Shown here in pieces: positions 1 through 5,481 of a DNA stretch of 8,225 bases. Source of the stretch: Syntrophomonadaceae bacterium. Its GTDB lineage: Bacteria; Bacillota; Syntrophomonadia; Syntrophomonadales; Syntrophomonadaceae. Numbering within the stretch: position 1 is the stretch's first letter; every line of letters begins with the position of its first letter. Under the pieces are notes generated by a model. That model was not told the origin of the DNA. It did no database searches and was given only the letters and a program-made list of their open reading frames with translations. Made by a program: the position numbers and the translations under genes. Where the stretch lies: NCBI GenBank assembly GCA_012522705.1, contig JAAYJY010000292.1, positions 1 through 8,225 of the forward strand. Reading direction: 5' to 3'.

Positions 1-307
1 ACGTCTGTTCTCCCCAACCAAGCAGTAGAGAAAGCGGTCTTTTCCCAATGTTGTACTTTTCGGGGATCGCTCTGATATCCTCTAGCGAAATAATCCCATG
101 CTTTTGACGATACATATCATAAAGAGCCTTCAAATTTTCATCTTCAATTTCAGGGACATATACTTCAGTTCCACATTCATCGCAATATGCGGTTTTAGAA
201 ATGAACTCATAAGCCTCACCTTTTAATTCCGCAGAGTCAGGTTTTTCTCTTATCGAGAACCTACCCTCCTGCCGGCATTCCGAGCAGAATACGATTCTAT
301 TCATCAT
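1..307 (-). CDS. MqsA/YgiT-type zinc-finger HTH antitoxin, 3' end outside window
   Basis: Partial gene; 102 codons are visible. The N-terminus carries two CxxC pairs (C8/C11 in FCSEC and C42/C45 in YCDEC), the zinc-knuckle layout of YgiT/MqsA antitoxins. From residue ~74 a helix-turn-helix begins with ISLEDIRAIPEKYNIGKR and then LSLLLGWGEQT, where the window stops. By family knowledge such proteins bind and neutralise a partner toxin and repress their own operon through the HTH. The ATG at 307 follows AGGAGGA with 6 nt spacing; a second ATG at 304 is equally possible. It lies 29 nt downstream of an MqsR-like toxin gene on the same strand, the toxin-first order of mqsRA. The missing C-terminus decides whether it ends after the HTH (MqsA) or continues into a Panacea/SocA-type neutralisation domain, which this zinc-finger/HTH class often carries. 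Codon use is AT-rich compared with the transporter genes. Confidence 0.8.
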   Translation of the reverse strand, partial: MMNRIVFCSECRQEGRFSIREKPDSAELKGEAYEFISKTAYCDECGTEVYVPEIEDENLKALYDMYRQKHGIISLEDIRAIPEKYNIGKRPLSLLLGWGEQT

Positions 308-336
308 GGTGACTCCTCCTTTTATTTTCGACCAGA

Positions 337-747
337 TCATCTAAATAGATAATCTATTGGCTTGTTTCGTTCGTGGAATGATATAACCACAATTCTGCTC
401 ATTATAGGCAAATCAATGATATTAAACTTTGTATATAGGTCGAGATGCTTTTCTTCATCATCAAGATTAAACAGAGTTACTTGCGGACAAAATACATACA
501 AAACCTCATGTTCAAATCCAGGGTTAGTGTTTTGAAGTGAATGGCAGAAATCATCTACTTCAATTTGCATAAGTACACGTCGTTGTTTATGGGAAGTAAG
601 ATTATACTCACGAATAAGGGCGACATTTTCTGCTCTATTTTCGTTTTGAGCAACCGTATATTTACCACTACTCACACATTCCTGAATTTTTTGCAATACT
701 ACAGATATCTCTTCCTTCGTATAATTCTGGTTATAGTGCTGACTCAT
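337..747 (-). CDS. MqsR-like toxin (RelE-fold mRNA interferase family), 136 aa
   Basis: Probable toxin of a type II toxin-antitoxin pair. The pattern matches E. coli MqsR in order: an N-terminal helix (residues ~10-28, YTKEEISVVLQKIQ), a middle VDDFCHSLQ resembling the L-x-x-S/D-D-F-x-x-S segment of MqsR, an EVLYVF strand (81-86) matching its Q-D-V-Y strand, LYTKF (104-108) matching the VYLKI strand with its functional Tyr and Lys, and a final VVISFHE (120-126) matching LIVSFKE. MqsR enzymes cut mRNA at GC-containing sites; activity here is inferred. At 136 aa it is longer than the ~98-aa E. coli protein, with extra residues at the N-terminus, after the DF segment and a PIDYLFR tail. ATG 747 is preferred because AGGAGG (760-755) is 7 nt away; an in-frame TTG at 750 is only 4 nt away. 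The antitoxin gene follows after 29 nt. Another RelE-like family is possible, since similarity is by pattern only. Confidence 0.68.
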   Translation of the reverse strand: MSQHYNQNYTKEEISVVLQKIQECVSSGKYTVAQNENRAENVALIREYNLTSHKQRRVLMQIEVDDFCHSLQNTNPGFEHEVLYVFCPQVTLFNLDDEEKHLDLYTKFNIIDLPIMSRIVVISFHERNKPIDYLFR

Positions 748-815
748 CAACCGCCCTCCTTGTCAACACCATCTTAGCACTATTATATGCTTACGGTCAA
801 TAAAAATGCACTATT
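731..815. repeat. three copies of ATAGTGC around the TA promoter, possible antitoxin operator
   Basis: TTATAGTGCT (731-740) and AGCACTATTA (776-785) form an inverted repeat matching at 9 of 10 positions. A third copy, GCACTATT (808-815), repeats 777-784 exactly, 31 bp apart, which is about three helical turns. The copies flank or overlap the candidate -35/-10 elements; the first lies within the toxin's early codons. HTH antitoxins normally bind such repeats to autoregulate, so a role as operator is inferred. Confidence 0.4.
771..800 (-). promoter_or_regulatory. candidate promoter of the toxin-antitoxin operon
   Basis: Reading the minus strand, TTGACC (800-795) is followed by an 18-nt spacer and TAAGAT (776-771), giving a short leader before the toxin RBS at 760. 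A perfect TATAAT (787-782) lies inside the spacer, but no good -35 sits 16-18 nt upstream of it. Either could be used; the choice is uncertain. Confidence 0.4.
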
Positions 816-862
816 TGGCGCAATCCCTTGTTATGGCGTAGTGATTTCGCTTGGTTTTGAAC

Positions 863-982
863 CTAAAGCGCATCATATCGTTTCTTATATACCATACAAC
901 TGTACTTTTTTATCATGTACTCATAGGCAGCCGAATCCTTGTTTTTTATCCCCTCAACAAGTTCAGCCTGCGAATATTCCAC
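863..982 (-). pseudogene. truncated ECF-type sigma-70 factor, N-terminal remnant (39 codons)
   Basis: From the GTG at 982 the frame reads MEYSQAELVEGIKNKDSA, then AYEYMIKKYSCMVY, and stops at 863. The motif ELVEGIKNKDxxAYExxIKKYxxxVY is the start of sigma-70 region 2 in ECF-like factors, where a gene usually continues with Y/S-x-A-x-R-I/L-x-G-x-x-x-D-A-E-D. Here homology ends right after MVY, and a stop comes seven codons later. Neither other frame downstream restores region 2, so this is a break (deletion or insertion junction) rather than a single frameshift. AGGGAGG (997-991) lies 8 nt upstream of the GTG, showing that the 5' end of a once functional gene is preserved. Without regions 2.4 and 4 it cannot be a working sigma factor. 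A real 39-aa peptide that merely resembles region 2 is the alternative. Confidence 0.6.
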
Positions 983-1044
983 AGTCTCAACCTCCCTTCA
1001 AATTCCTTTTATACCTTACTACGCGTGAGGGAGAACGTTTCTCT

Positions 1045-1092
1045 TAAAGAAAAAAAGACAAAATGAAAAGCCAGCAGCGACAAACTCTGGCT
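1045..1092 (-). terminator. probable intrinsic terminator, minus strand
   Basis: On the minus strand AGCCAG (1092-1087) and CTGGCT (1074-1069) form a 6-bp stem around a 12-nt loop, followed by a T-rich tail (TTTCATTTTGTCTTTTTTTC). It is placed to end transcription coming from the Spo0E-like gene and the ATPase remnant. The long loop and interrupted T tract make it moderate in strength. Confidence 0.5.
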
Positions 1093-1151
1093 GTAGAAGA
1101 ACTCATGTTCAGGTTAAAACATATCAAATAAAAAGACGTCTCCTTGTTCTC

Positions 1152-1202
1152 TTAATTCTCCAGAATAGGTTTGAGAAAGGTGCGGGTGCGTTCATTGCGG
1201 GG
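1152..1202 (-). pseudogene. 3'-end remnant of an amino-acid ABC transporter ATPase gene
   Basis: The minus strand encodes PRNERTRTFLKPILEN followed by a TAA stop. The intact ATPase gene nearby ends PRNERTRTFLKRILEK-stop at 2111-2061. Over these 51 nt I count 43 identical bases, with 14 in a row, and loose similarity seems to continue ~15 nt beyond the stop. Nothing resembling the rest of the ATPase is present upstream; similarity stops at 1202/1203. It is either a fossil of a deleted paralog or one arm of a direct repeat created by an insertion at the gene's 3' end. Confidence 0.75.
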
Positions 1203-1234
1203 GGCTGACCGTTGCCAATGGGGATAGCGGCGCA

Positions 1235-1441
1235 CTACCAAGCGCACCTTTTCAGACTGAGGCCGGAGGAGGCAAGAGAAATGTCTGCTGGTTTGTCCAC
1301 GGGTGCCGCTTCCCTGTAATATTCATTAATATATTCATCAAGCTTCTGGCTGATCTTAATTATCAGGTCTTGGCTCATGTTCATTTGAACGGCATTACGC
1401 AGGATGTTTCGAGCTGTTTCCAGGTCATTATTATTGTGCAA
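1235..1441 (-). CDS. Spo0E-like sporulation regulatory phosphatase, 68 aa
   Basis: A small acidic helical protein with the Spo0E-family signature: helix 1 (residues ~6-19, DLETARNILRNAVQ), a turn, then helix 2 with SQKLDEYINEYYR (31-43), matching the SQxLD motif that carries the catalytic Asp (D35 here). In Bacillus, Spo0E-like proteins remove phosphate from Spo0A~P and delay sporulation; the same role here is inferred. Family members usually end soon after helix 2, whereas this one has about 25 extra residues (AAPVDKPADISLASSGLSLK and RCAW), perhaps a tail gained from junction sequence. The start is a TTG at 1441; no ATG lies upstream in frame, and the next Met (residue 20) would cut helix 1. 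The Shine-Dalgarno appears to be a G7 run (1454-1448) 6 nt away, which is unusual. It is divergent from the XRE gene at 1586. Confidence 0.78.
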   Translation of the reverse strand: MHNNNDLETARNILRNAVQMNMSQDLIIKISQKLDEYINEYYREAAPVDKPADISLASSGLSLKRCAW

Positions 1442-1464
1442 TTTTATCCCCCCCCATCCAAATA

Positions 1465-1520
1465 TATATTACCATAACAATTGGCCCTGAGCCCATCGCC
1501 ATTATTGGCATTGGGCCAAT
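1465..1520. promoter_or_regulatory. divergent regulatory region: nested dyad plus extended -10 for the Spo0E-like gene
   Basis: AATTGGCCC (1478-1486) and GGGCCAATT (1512-1520) form a perfect 9-bp inverted repeat around a 25-nt centre, and inside it GCCA-TTAT-TGGC (1497-1508) forms a second dyad. No T tract follows, so a terminator is unlikely. On the minus strand TGGTAATAT (1473-1465) fits an extended -10 element for the Spo0E-like gene, and the dyad would cover its -35 region. The adjacent XRE protein is the obvious candidate ligand, by inference. No clear -10/-35 pair was found for the XRE gene. Confidence 0.45.
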
Positions 1521-1585
1521 TTTGATATGGTTCATAGTTCGATAGAGTTAGGGTTAAAGAAAGGTTAAGGCAGGAATGAACCAAT

Positions 1586-1975
1586 ATGGCAGATGACTGG
1601 GACTATATCGATAGAAAATTGATTGGGCAAAGGATACGTGAAGGCCGCGAGATATTTGGTCTTTCGCGGGAAGGCTTTGCCGAAATGCTGGCACTTTCTG
1701 ATTATTATATAGGCCAGTTGGAACGAGGACAACGGCAAATGAGTCTGGGGGTGTTGGTTAAAATAGCTAGCCGCCTCCACATATCACTGGATTACCTGGT
1801 CTTGGGCAAAACGAAACCCGACAATGATTTGATTGCCGACGCGGGCGAAGATACTTATGCAGTCGGCGAAGAGTACAAAACCCGTGACCTGGCCAACCTA
1901 ATCAGCATGTGCTCATCCCAGGAGTTGGATTTGATAGAAAAGCTAATCAAAACTATTCTGCCATACATTCGTTAG
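1586..1975 (+). CDS. XRE-family transcriptional regulator (SinR-like), 129 aa
   Basis: A DNA-binding repressor/activator of the Cro/CI-XRE class. The HTH domain spans residues ~13-73: IGQRIREGREIFGLSREGFA, then LALSDYYIGQLERGQRQMSL as turn and recognition helix, ending with VKIASRLHISLDYLVLG. A loose acidic linker (75-98) precedes a C-terminal helical region, LISMCSSQELDLIEKLIKTI, which in this clostridial family probably mediates oligomerisation. ATG 1586 gives the usual family N-terminus (DYxxIGxRIRExRE); the RBS is weak (AGGA, 11 nt upstream). An overlapping ATG at 1575 opens only a 6-codon frame that stops inside the gene's start. It is divergent from the Spo0E-like gene with a dyad between them, suggesting it regulates that gene and itself. 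It converges with the ATPase gene at 2061 with no clear terminator in the 85-bp gap. Confidence 0.88.
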   Translation: MADDWDYIDRKLIGQRIREGREIFGLSREGFAEMLALSDYYIGQLERGQRQMSLGVLVKIASRLHISLDYLVLGKTKPDNDLIADAGEDTYAVGEEYKTRDLANLISMCSSQELDLIEKLIKTILPYIR

Positions 1976-2060
1976 CAAGCTTGGCGTTCATATCGCCTAC
2001 CCCGCTTCCCTATTCAGGTTCTATTAACCCTCCCCAACAATATCCCCGTCACTTGATTCG

Positions 2061-2798
2061 TTATTTCTCCAGGATGCGCTTGAGGAAGGTGCGGGTGCGC
2101 TCGTTGCGGGGGTTGTTGAAGATGACCTCGGGCTTGTCGTCCTCGACTATTACGCCATCATCCATAAATACCACCCGGTGGGATACGTCGCGGGCAAAAG
2201 CCATCTCATGGGTAACTACCAGCATGGTCAGCCCGCTTTGGGCCAGGGCCTTCATGACCTTAAGCACTTCCCCCACCAATTCCGGATCCAAAGCCGAGGT
2301 GGGTTCATCGAATAGCAACGCTTCCGGTTCCATGGACAGAGCCCGGGCGATGGCCACTCTTTGCTTCTGACCGCCGGAAATCTGATTGGGTTTGGCATTA
2401 ATAAACTGGGACATGCCTACCAATTCCAGATACTCCAGAGCGGTCTTGCGAGCCTCGGCCTTGCTGCGTTTGAGGACCTTTTCCTGCCCCACCATGCAGT
2501 TTTGCAGGACGTTAAGGTTGTTGAACAGATTGAACTGCTGAAAGACCATCCCCATTTTGGCCCGATAGACGGCGGTAGTCATCTTGTGCTCCAGAATATT
2601 TTGCCCGTGGTACAGAATTTCCCCGGCGGTAGGATATTCCAGAAGGTTGATGCATCTCAGCAAGGTTGATTTACCCGAACCGCTGGCCCCGATGATGCAA
2701 ACCACTTCACCTTTGCTGACGGAAAAATTAATATCCTTCAGGACCTCATTGCGGCCGAAAATTTTTTGCAGGTGGTTTATCTCTACGATTTTTTCCAT
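2061..2798 (-). CDS. amino-acid ABC importer system 1, ATP-binding protein (GlnQ/HisP type), 245 aa
   Basis: The cytoplasmic ATPase that powers polar-amino-acid import. All ABC motifs are intact: Walker A GASGSGKST (37-45), Q-loop MVFQQFNLF (Q87), signature ISGGQKQR (140-147), Walker B ALLFDEP (160-166, catalytic E165), D-loop SALD and switch His in VTHEM (H197). Length matches the ~240-aa family. The ATG at 2798 overlaps the permease stop as TGATG, with AGGGAG 8 nt upstream; an in-frame TTG at 2801 is less likely. It is the last gene of the minus-strand operon lipoprotein-permease-ATPase, and translation is probably coupled to the permease. The C-terminus PRNERTRTFLKRILEK is echoed by the remnant at 1152-1202. 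The family assignment is firm; the substrate is unknown. Confidence 0.95.
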   Translation of the reverse strand: MEKIVEINHLQKIFGRNEVLKDINFSVSKGEVVCIIGASGSGKSTLLRCINLLEYPTAGEILYHGQNILEHKMTTAVYRAKMGMVFQQFNLFNNLNVLQNCMVGQEKVLKRSKAEARKTALEYLELVGMSQFINAKPNQISGGQKQRVAIARALSMEPEALLFDEPTSALDPELVGEVLKVMKALAQSGLTMLVVTHEMAFARDVSHRVVFMDDGVIVEDDKPEVIFNNPRNERTRTFLKRILEK

Positions 2799-3589
2799 CA
2801 ACGTTTCTCCCTATCAACAATCCGGATTTGCGCCTCAGGGACACTCTGGGAACCATGGATGGTATACACCGAAGGCCCTTCCAGTCTGATTTCCAAGTAA
2901 CGGAGGATGCGGGTAACCGTAAAAGTCATGATAAAGTAGATGGTACAGGTGACCAGAAAGACCTCAAAGTATCGGAAGTTATTGCCGGCGGCCGATTTGG
3001 ACATGAAGAAAAGCTCGGTAACGCCGATCACATTCAGCACCGAGGTGTCCTTGATATTGATGACAAATTCATTACTGGTGGCGGGCAGGATGTTGCGCAC
3101 CGCCTGGGGCAGGATTATGTTCAGCATGGTTTGGGCATGAGTCATGCCGATGGAATGGGCAGCTTCAAACTGGCCTTTATCAATGGAAAGGATGCCGCCC
3201 CGGACGATCTCTGCCATGTAGGCTCCGGTGTTGATGGACACGATGAAAATGCCCGCGAAAAGCGTGGAAAGATGGATCCCGTAAACCATCGCGACTCCAT
3301 AGAAGACCACCATGGCCTGCACGATCATGGGTGTGCCCCGGAATACTTCTATATATATCAATAGAATGATATTGATTATTTTATAGATGAACCTGAAAAT
3401 CGGATTGGTATTCTGATCGATGGGAATTGTGCGGATAACACCGATGATCATGCCTATACAAAAACCGATGATCGTACCAGTCAATGAGATGATGAGGGTA
3501 ACCTGGGCCCCTCGCATGAAGAGGGGCCAGTATGTTCGAGTTATATATATTACCCATTCAAAAAAACTGCTGTCCGGAGTAATCGCCAT
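2798..3589 (-). CDS. amino-acid ABC importer system 1, permease (HisM/GlnP family), 263 aa
   Basis: Integral membrane subunit of the His/Glu/Gln/Arg/opine permease family. Hydrophobic segments include ~28-52 (VTLIISLTGTIIGFCIGMII), ~70-82, ~86-120 and ~208-226. The family hallmark EVFRGTPMIVQ is at 81-91, and the EAA loop that docks on the ATPase runs from FEAAHSIGMT to NIILPQA (141-163). After the usual end (YLEIRLEG, ~238) there is a polar tail of about 25 residues containing IHGSQS; similar tails occur in one clostridial/streptococcal subgroup, so I regard it as a subgroup trait. The ATG at 3589 is the only in-frame start before a stop; AGGAG is about 12 nt upstream, slightly far. It lies 46 nt after the binding protein gene with no hairpin between, and its stop overlaps the ATPase start by 1 nt. 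Confidence 0.94.
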   Translation of the reverse strand: MAITPDSSFFEWVIYITRTYWPLFMRGAQVTLIISLTGTIIGFCIGMIIGVIRTIPIDQNTNPIFRFIYKIINIILLIYIEVFRGTPMIVQAMVVFYGVAMVYGIHLSTLFAGIFIVSINTGAYMAEIVRGGILSIDKGQFEAAHSIGMTHAQTMLNIILPQAVRNILPATSNEFVINIKDTSVLNVIGVTELFFMSKSAAGNNFRYFEVFLVTCTIYFIMTFTVTRILRYLEIRLEGPSVYTIHGSQSVPEAQIRIVDREKR

Positions 3590-3635
3590 AGAATACTTAC
3601 ACTCCTGTTAATAGCGATGATTGGTGCGAAGCGAT

Positions 3636-4469
3636 TTAATTCTCAGCGGGTTGATCCTTTATGGCCTGATCCATCAAAGCCTTCCTCTGGTCCTCACTCA
3701 GATCAGCCAACACTTTGTTGATGCCTGCCGCCAACTCAGTATTGCCCTTCTTCATACCTACCGCGATCGCCACATCGTCGTCCGAGGCCTCGAAGCCTTT
3801 ATCCTGGTCAAACTGCACCATGGCAAACTTCGGGTTGGCAGCGCTGGCGGAAATGCCTTCCGGCCGTTCAGATATGTATCCGTCGATAATACCGGATTCC
3901 AATGCCACCCGCATGGCCGGGAAATCGTCCATGGCCGTCCTCTTGTCAACATTGGGAATCTGTTCTATAACGGTGTAATGGAAGGTGTTCAGCTGGGCAG
4001 TGATCTTGGCTCCGCTTAAGTCTGCCAGGCTCTTGGCATTTTCGTATTTGGAACCCTTCTGCACAACTACCACCAGGTCGGAACGATAGTAATGGTCGGA
4101 AAAGTCAATGGTCAGCTTGCGATCCGCGGTAGGTGACATACCCGCAATAATGGCATCGATGCTGCCGGATTGAACCGCCGGGGACAGTCCGTCCCAGGCT
4201 GTCTTTACAATAACCAGTTCCTTATCCATGCCCTTGGCCAGTAGTTTGGCGATCTCCACATCATAGCCGCCGGCAAATTCCTGGCTGCCCGAAATGGGAA
4301 CCGCACCGTTGGCATCGGTGGCCTGGGTCCAGTTGAAGGGAGGATAGCCGCATTCCATGCCCACCTTTAATAGACTCTTGGTACCACCGCCTGAAGATTG
4401 GCAGCCAGCGATGGCGAAAATGCCCATCAGCAGAGCGGCACAAAGTGCCAGGCTAATAAACTTCCTCAT
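3636..4469 (-). CDS. amino-acid ABC importer system 1, substrate-binding lipoprotein (SBP_bac_3), 277 aa
   Basis: An extracytoplasmic binding protein anchored by lipid. The signal peptide (MRKFISLALCAALLMGIFAI) ends in a lipobox AIAGC, so C23 is the lipidated residue. The periplasmic-type binding domain follows: LLKVGMECGYPPFNW (33-47), FAGGYDVEIAKLLA (65-78), IDAIIAGMSPTADRK (104-118) with R117 as the expected carboxylate-binding Arg, and the second-lobe hinge region IIDGYISERP (194-203) where family members hold the acidic amino-group ligand. ATG 4469 is chosen because it starts a normal lipoprotein signal and has AAGGAG (4482-4477) 7 nt away; an upstream TTG at 4508 would add 13 charged residues and spoil the signal. 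It is first in the minus-strand operon and divergent from the lipoprotein of system 2. I found no convincing promoter for it. The ligand is not readable. Confidence 0.93.
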   Translation of the reverse strand: MRKFISLALCAALLMGIFAIAGCQSSGGGTKSLLKVGMECGYPPFNWTQATDANGAVPISGSQEFAGGYDVEIAKLLAKGMDKELVIVKTAWDGLSPAVQSGSIDAIIAGMSPTADRKLTIDFSDHYYRSDLVVVVQKGSKYENAKSLADLSGAKITAQLNTFHYTVIEQIPNVDKRTAMDDFPAMRVALESGIIDGYISERPEGISASAANPKFAMVQFDQDKGFEASDDDVAIAVGMKKGNTELAAGINKVLADLSEDQRKALMDQAIKDQPAEN

Positions 4470-4551
4470 GTCACGTCTCCTTACATAAAATATTTGGTGT
4501 TTCCGCACAATTCGACCTGAATAATTTTAACACAAAACCACGGTGATGGGA

Positions 4552-4577
4552 CTGCTTAATGACTAATATTAAAGCAG
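4552..4577. promoter_or_regulatory. imperfect inverted repeat between divergent transporter operons
   Basis: CTGCTTAAT (4552-4560) pairs with ATTAAAGCAG (4568-4577) with one bulged A around a 7-nt centre. No T tract follows on either strand. It lies 13 bp upstream of the system 2 -35 element and about 80 bp upstream of the system 1 start, so it could bind a regulator shared by both operons. Arms are AT-rich and imperfect, so chance is possible. Confidence 0.3.
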
Positions 4578-4589
4578 GAGAGATTCACC

Positions 4590-4618
4590 TTGTTGAAAAA
4601 TTCGTGTAGCTGTATAAT
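4590..4618 (+). promoter_or_regulatory. sigma-A-type promoter for system 2
   Basis: TTGTTG (4590-4595), a 17-nt spacer and a perfect TATAAT (4613-4618) lie 44 nt before the TTG start of the lipoprotein gene. Predicted transcription begins near 4625. An alternative -35 TTGAAA (4593-4598) would leave only 14 nt and is less likely. Confidence 0.62.
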
Positions 4619-4662
4619 TATTTAGATATTGGTATAGAAAACGGAAAGGATGTGGAGAGGAA

Positions 4663-5457
4663 TTGAAGAAAACTACTGCAATCATTATGTCCGCCCTTCT
4701 CTTGATGGGCATGTTGATGGTCCTGACCGGCTGCGGGCAAGAAACCGCCCCGCCGCAGCAAGAGCAGCCGGCGCCAACCGCAAAGGTTATGAAGGTGGTA
4801 ACCGAAGCTGGTTTTGCCCCCTTCGAGTTTCAAGAGGGCAATGAGTTTCTGGGCTTTGATATGGATATAATCAGAGCTATCGGTGAAGCTGAGGGTTACC
4901 AGGTAGAAATATCCCATATGGGATTCGACTCTCTGGTCCCGGCGCTGCAATCCGACAAGGCGGATGTAGTAATCGCTGGTATGTCCATCGATCCGGAAAG
5001 AGCCAAAGCCGTAGATTTCAGCACTCCCTACTTTGATGCCGGCCTCATCATAGCCGTAGCAGAGAATACCACTGGTATTGCCACTTTGGAAGATCTGCAG
5101 GGCAAGAAGATTGCCGGTCAGGTGGGGACCATCGGTGCGGCCGCCTGCGACAGTGTTAAAGAAAAGGATCCCAAAACCGAAGTGCGGATTTTTGACAACG
5201 TTGGCGAGGCTTTTATGGAACTGGAAAAGGGCGGCATCGATGCGGTGGTAAACGATCATCCGGTAACAGCCTACTATATCCAGACCAGTGGCCAGGGCAA
5301 GACCAAAATGGTGGGTGAGGTTTTCTCAGCCGACGATCAATACGGCATTGCGGTCAAGAAGGGGAATACTGAAATGCTGAAGGTGGTCAATGATGGTCTG
5401 TCCAAGATCAAGGCTGACGGTAAATACGACGAAATTTACAAGAGATGGTTTGACTAG
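4663..5457 (+). CDS. amino-acid ABC importer system 2, substrate-binding lipoprotein (SBP_bac_3), 264 aa
   Basis: Lipid-anchored binding protein. The signal peptide MKKTTAIIMSALLLMGMLMV ends at lipobox LTGC (C24), followed by a Pro/Gln-rich linker (27-40). The binding domain begins VMKVVTEAGFAPFEF (42-56), continues FLGFDMDIIRAIGE (62-75), then DVVIAGMSIDPERAKAVDFS (101-120) with R113 as the probable carboxylate ligand, and GGIDAVVNDHP (190-200) with D198 as the probable amino-group ligand, ending KYDEIYKRWF as is common. The start is TTG at 4663, preceded by GGAGAGG; a nearby ATG at 4650 is out of frame and reads into nonsense. It is first in the plus-strand operon. A terminator hairpin follows 24 nt after its stop, before the permease. 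Ligand unknown; overall pattern is that of general polar-amino-acid/glutamine binders. Confidence 0.94.
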   Translation: MKKTTAIIMSALLLMGMLMVLTGCGQETAPPQQEQPAPTAKVMKVVTEAGFAPFEFQEGNEFLGFDMDIIRAIGEAEGYQVEISHMGFDSLVPALQSDKADVVIAGMSIDPERAKAVDFSTPYFDAGLIIAVAENTTGIATLEDLQGKKIAGQVGTIGAAACDSVKEKDPKTEVRIFDNVGEAFMELEKGGIDAVVNDHPVTAYYIQTSGQGKTKMVGEVFSADDQYGIAVKKGNTEMLKVVNDGLSKIKADGKYDEIYKRWFD

Positions 5458-5481
5458 TTAAGGGAGCGTAGACTGATAGAG

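Larger units (their letters stand above)
748..1234. other. 487-bp stretch without an intact gene, holding two gene remnants
   Basis: No convincing intact gene lies between the toxin start and the end of the Spo0E-like gene. Reading the minus strand it contains a sigma-factor N-terminal fragment, a hairpin with a T-rich tail, and the last codons of an ABC ATPase. Plus-strand open frames starting at 787 and 851 are low-complexity, lack an RBS and overlap the sigma remnant, so they are not called. A 5-bp-arm dyad GAGAA-CGT-TTCTC sits at 1031-1043, upstream of the sigma remnant. The stretch looks like a site of repeated insertion and decay. Confidence 0.6.

Noticed and set aside
787..1066. Two overlapping plus-strand open frames (86 and 71 codons)
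   Set aside because: No RBS, low-complexity translation, and they run antisense to the sigma-factor remnant, which has a recognisable motif and RBS.
1131..1148. AGACGTCT followed on the minus strand by TTTTTATTT, possible terminator after the ATPase remnant
   Set aside because: The palindrome has no loop and only a 4-bp stem; the hairpin at 1069-1092 is a better terminator.
1575..1595. Six-codon upstream frame overlapping the XRE start (ATG at 1575)
   Set aside because: Too short to judge; the ATG may be chance, although its spacing behind AAGG is reasonable.
1913..1945. SSQELD in the XRE C-terminus resembling the Spo0E SQELD motif
   Set aside because: It lies in the usual oligomerisation helix of this regulator family and is not followed by the rest of a Spo0E fold; treated as chance.
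2828..3364. 178-codon plus-strand open frame opposite the system 1 permease
   Set aside because: It is His/Asp/Gly-rich, as expected from the antisense of a membrane-protein gene, and lacks an RBS or any family pattern.
4618..5259. 213-codon minus-strand frame opposite the system 2 lipoprotein
   Set aside because: It is an antisense shadow of a clear SBP_bac_3 gene; no recognisable domain.
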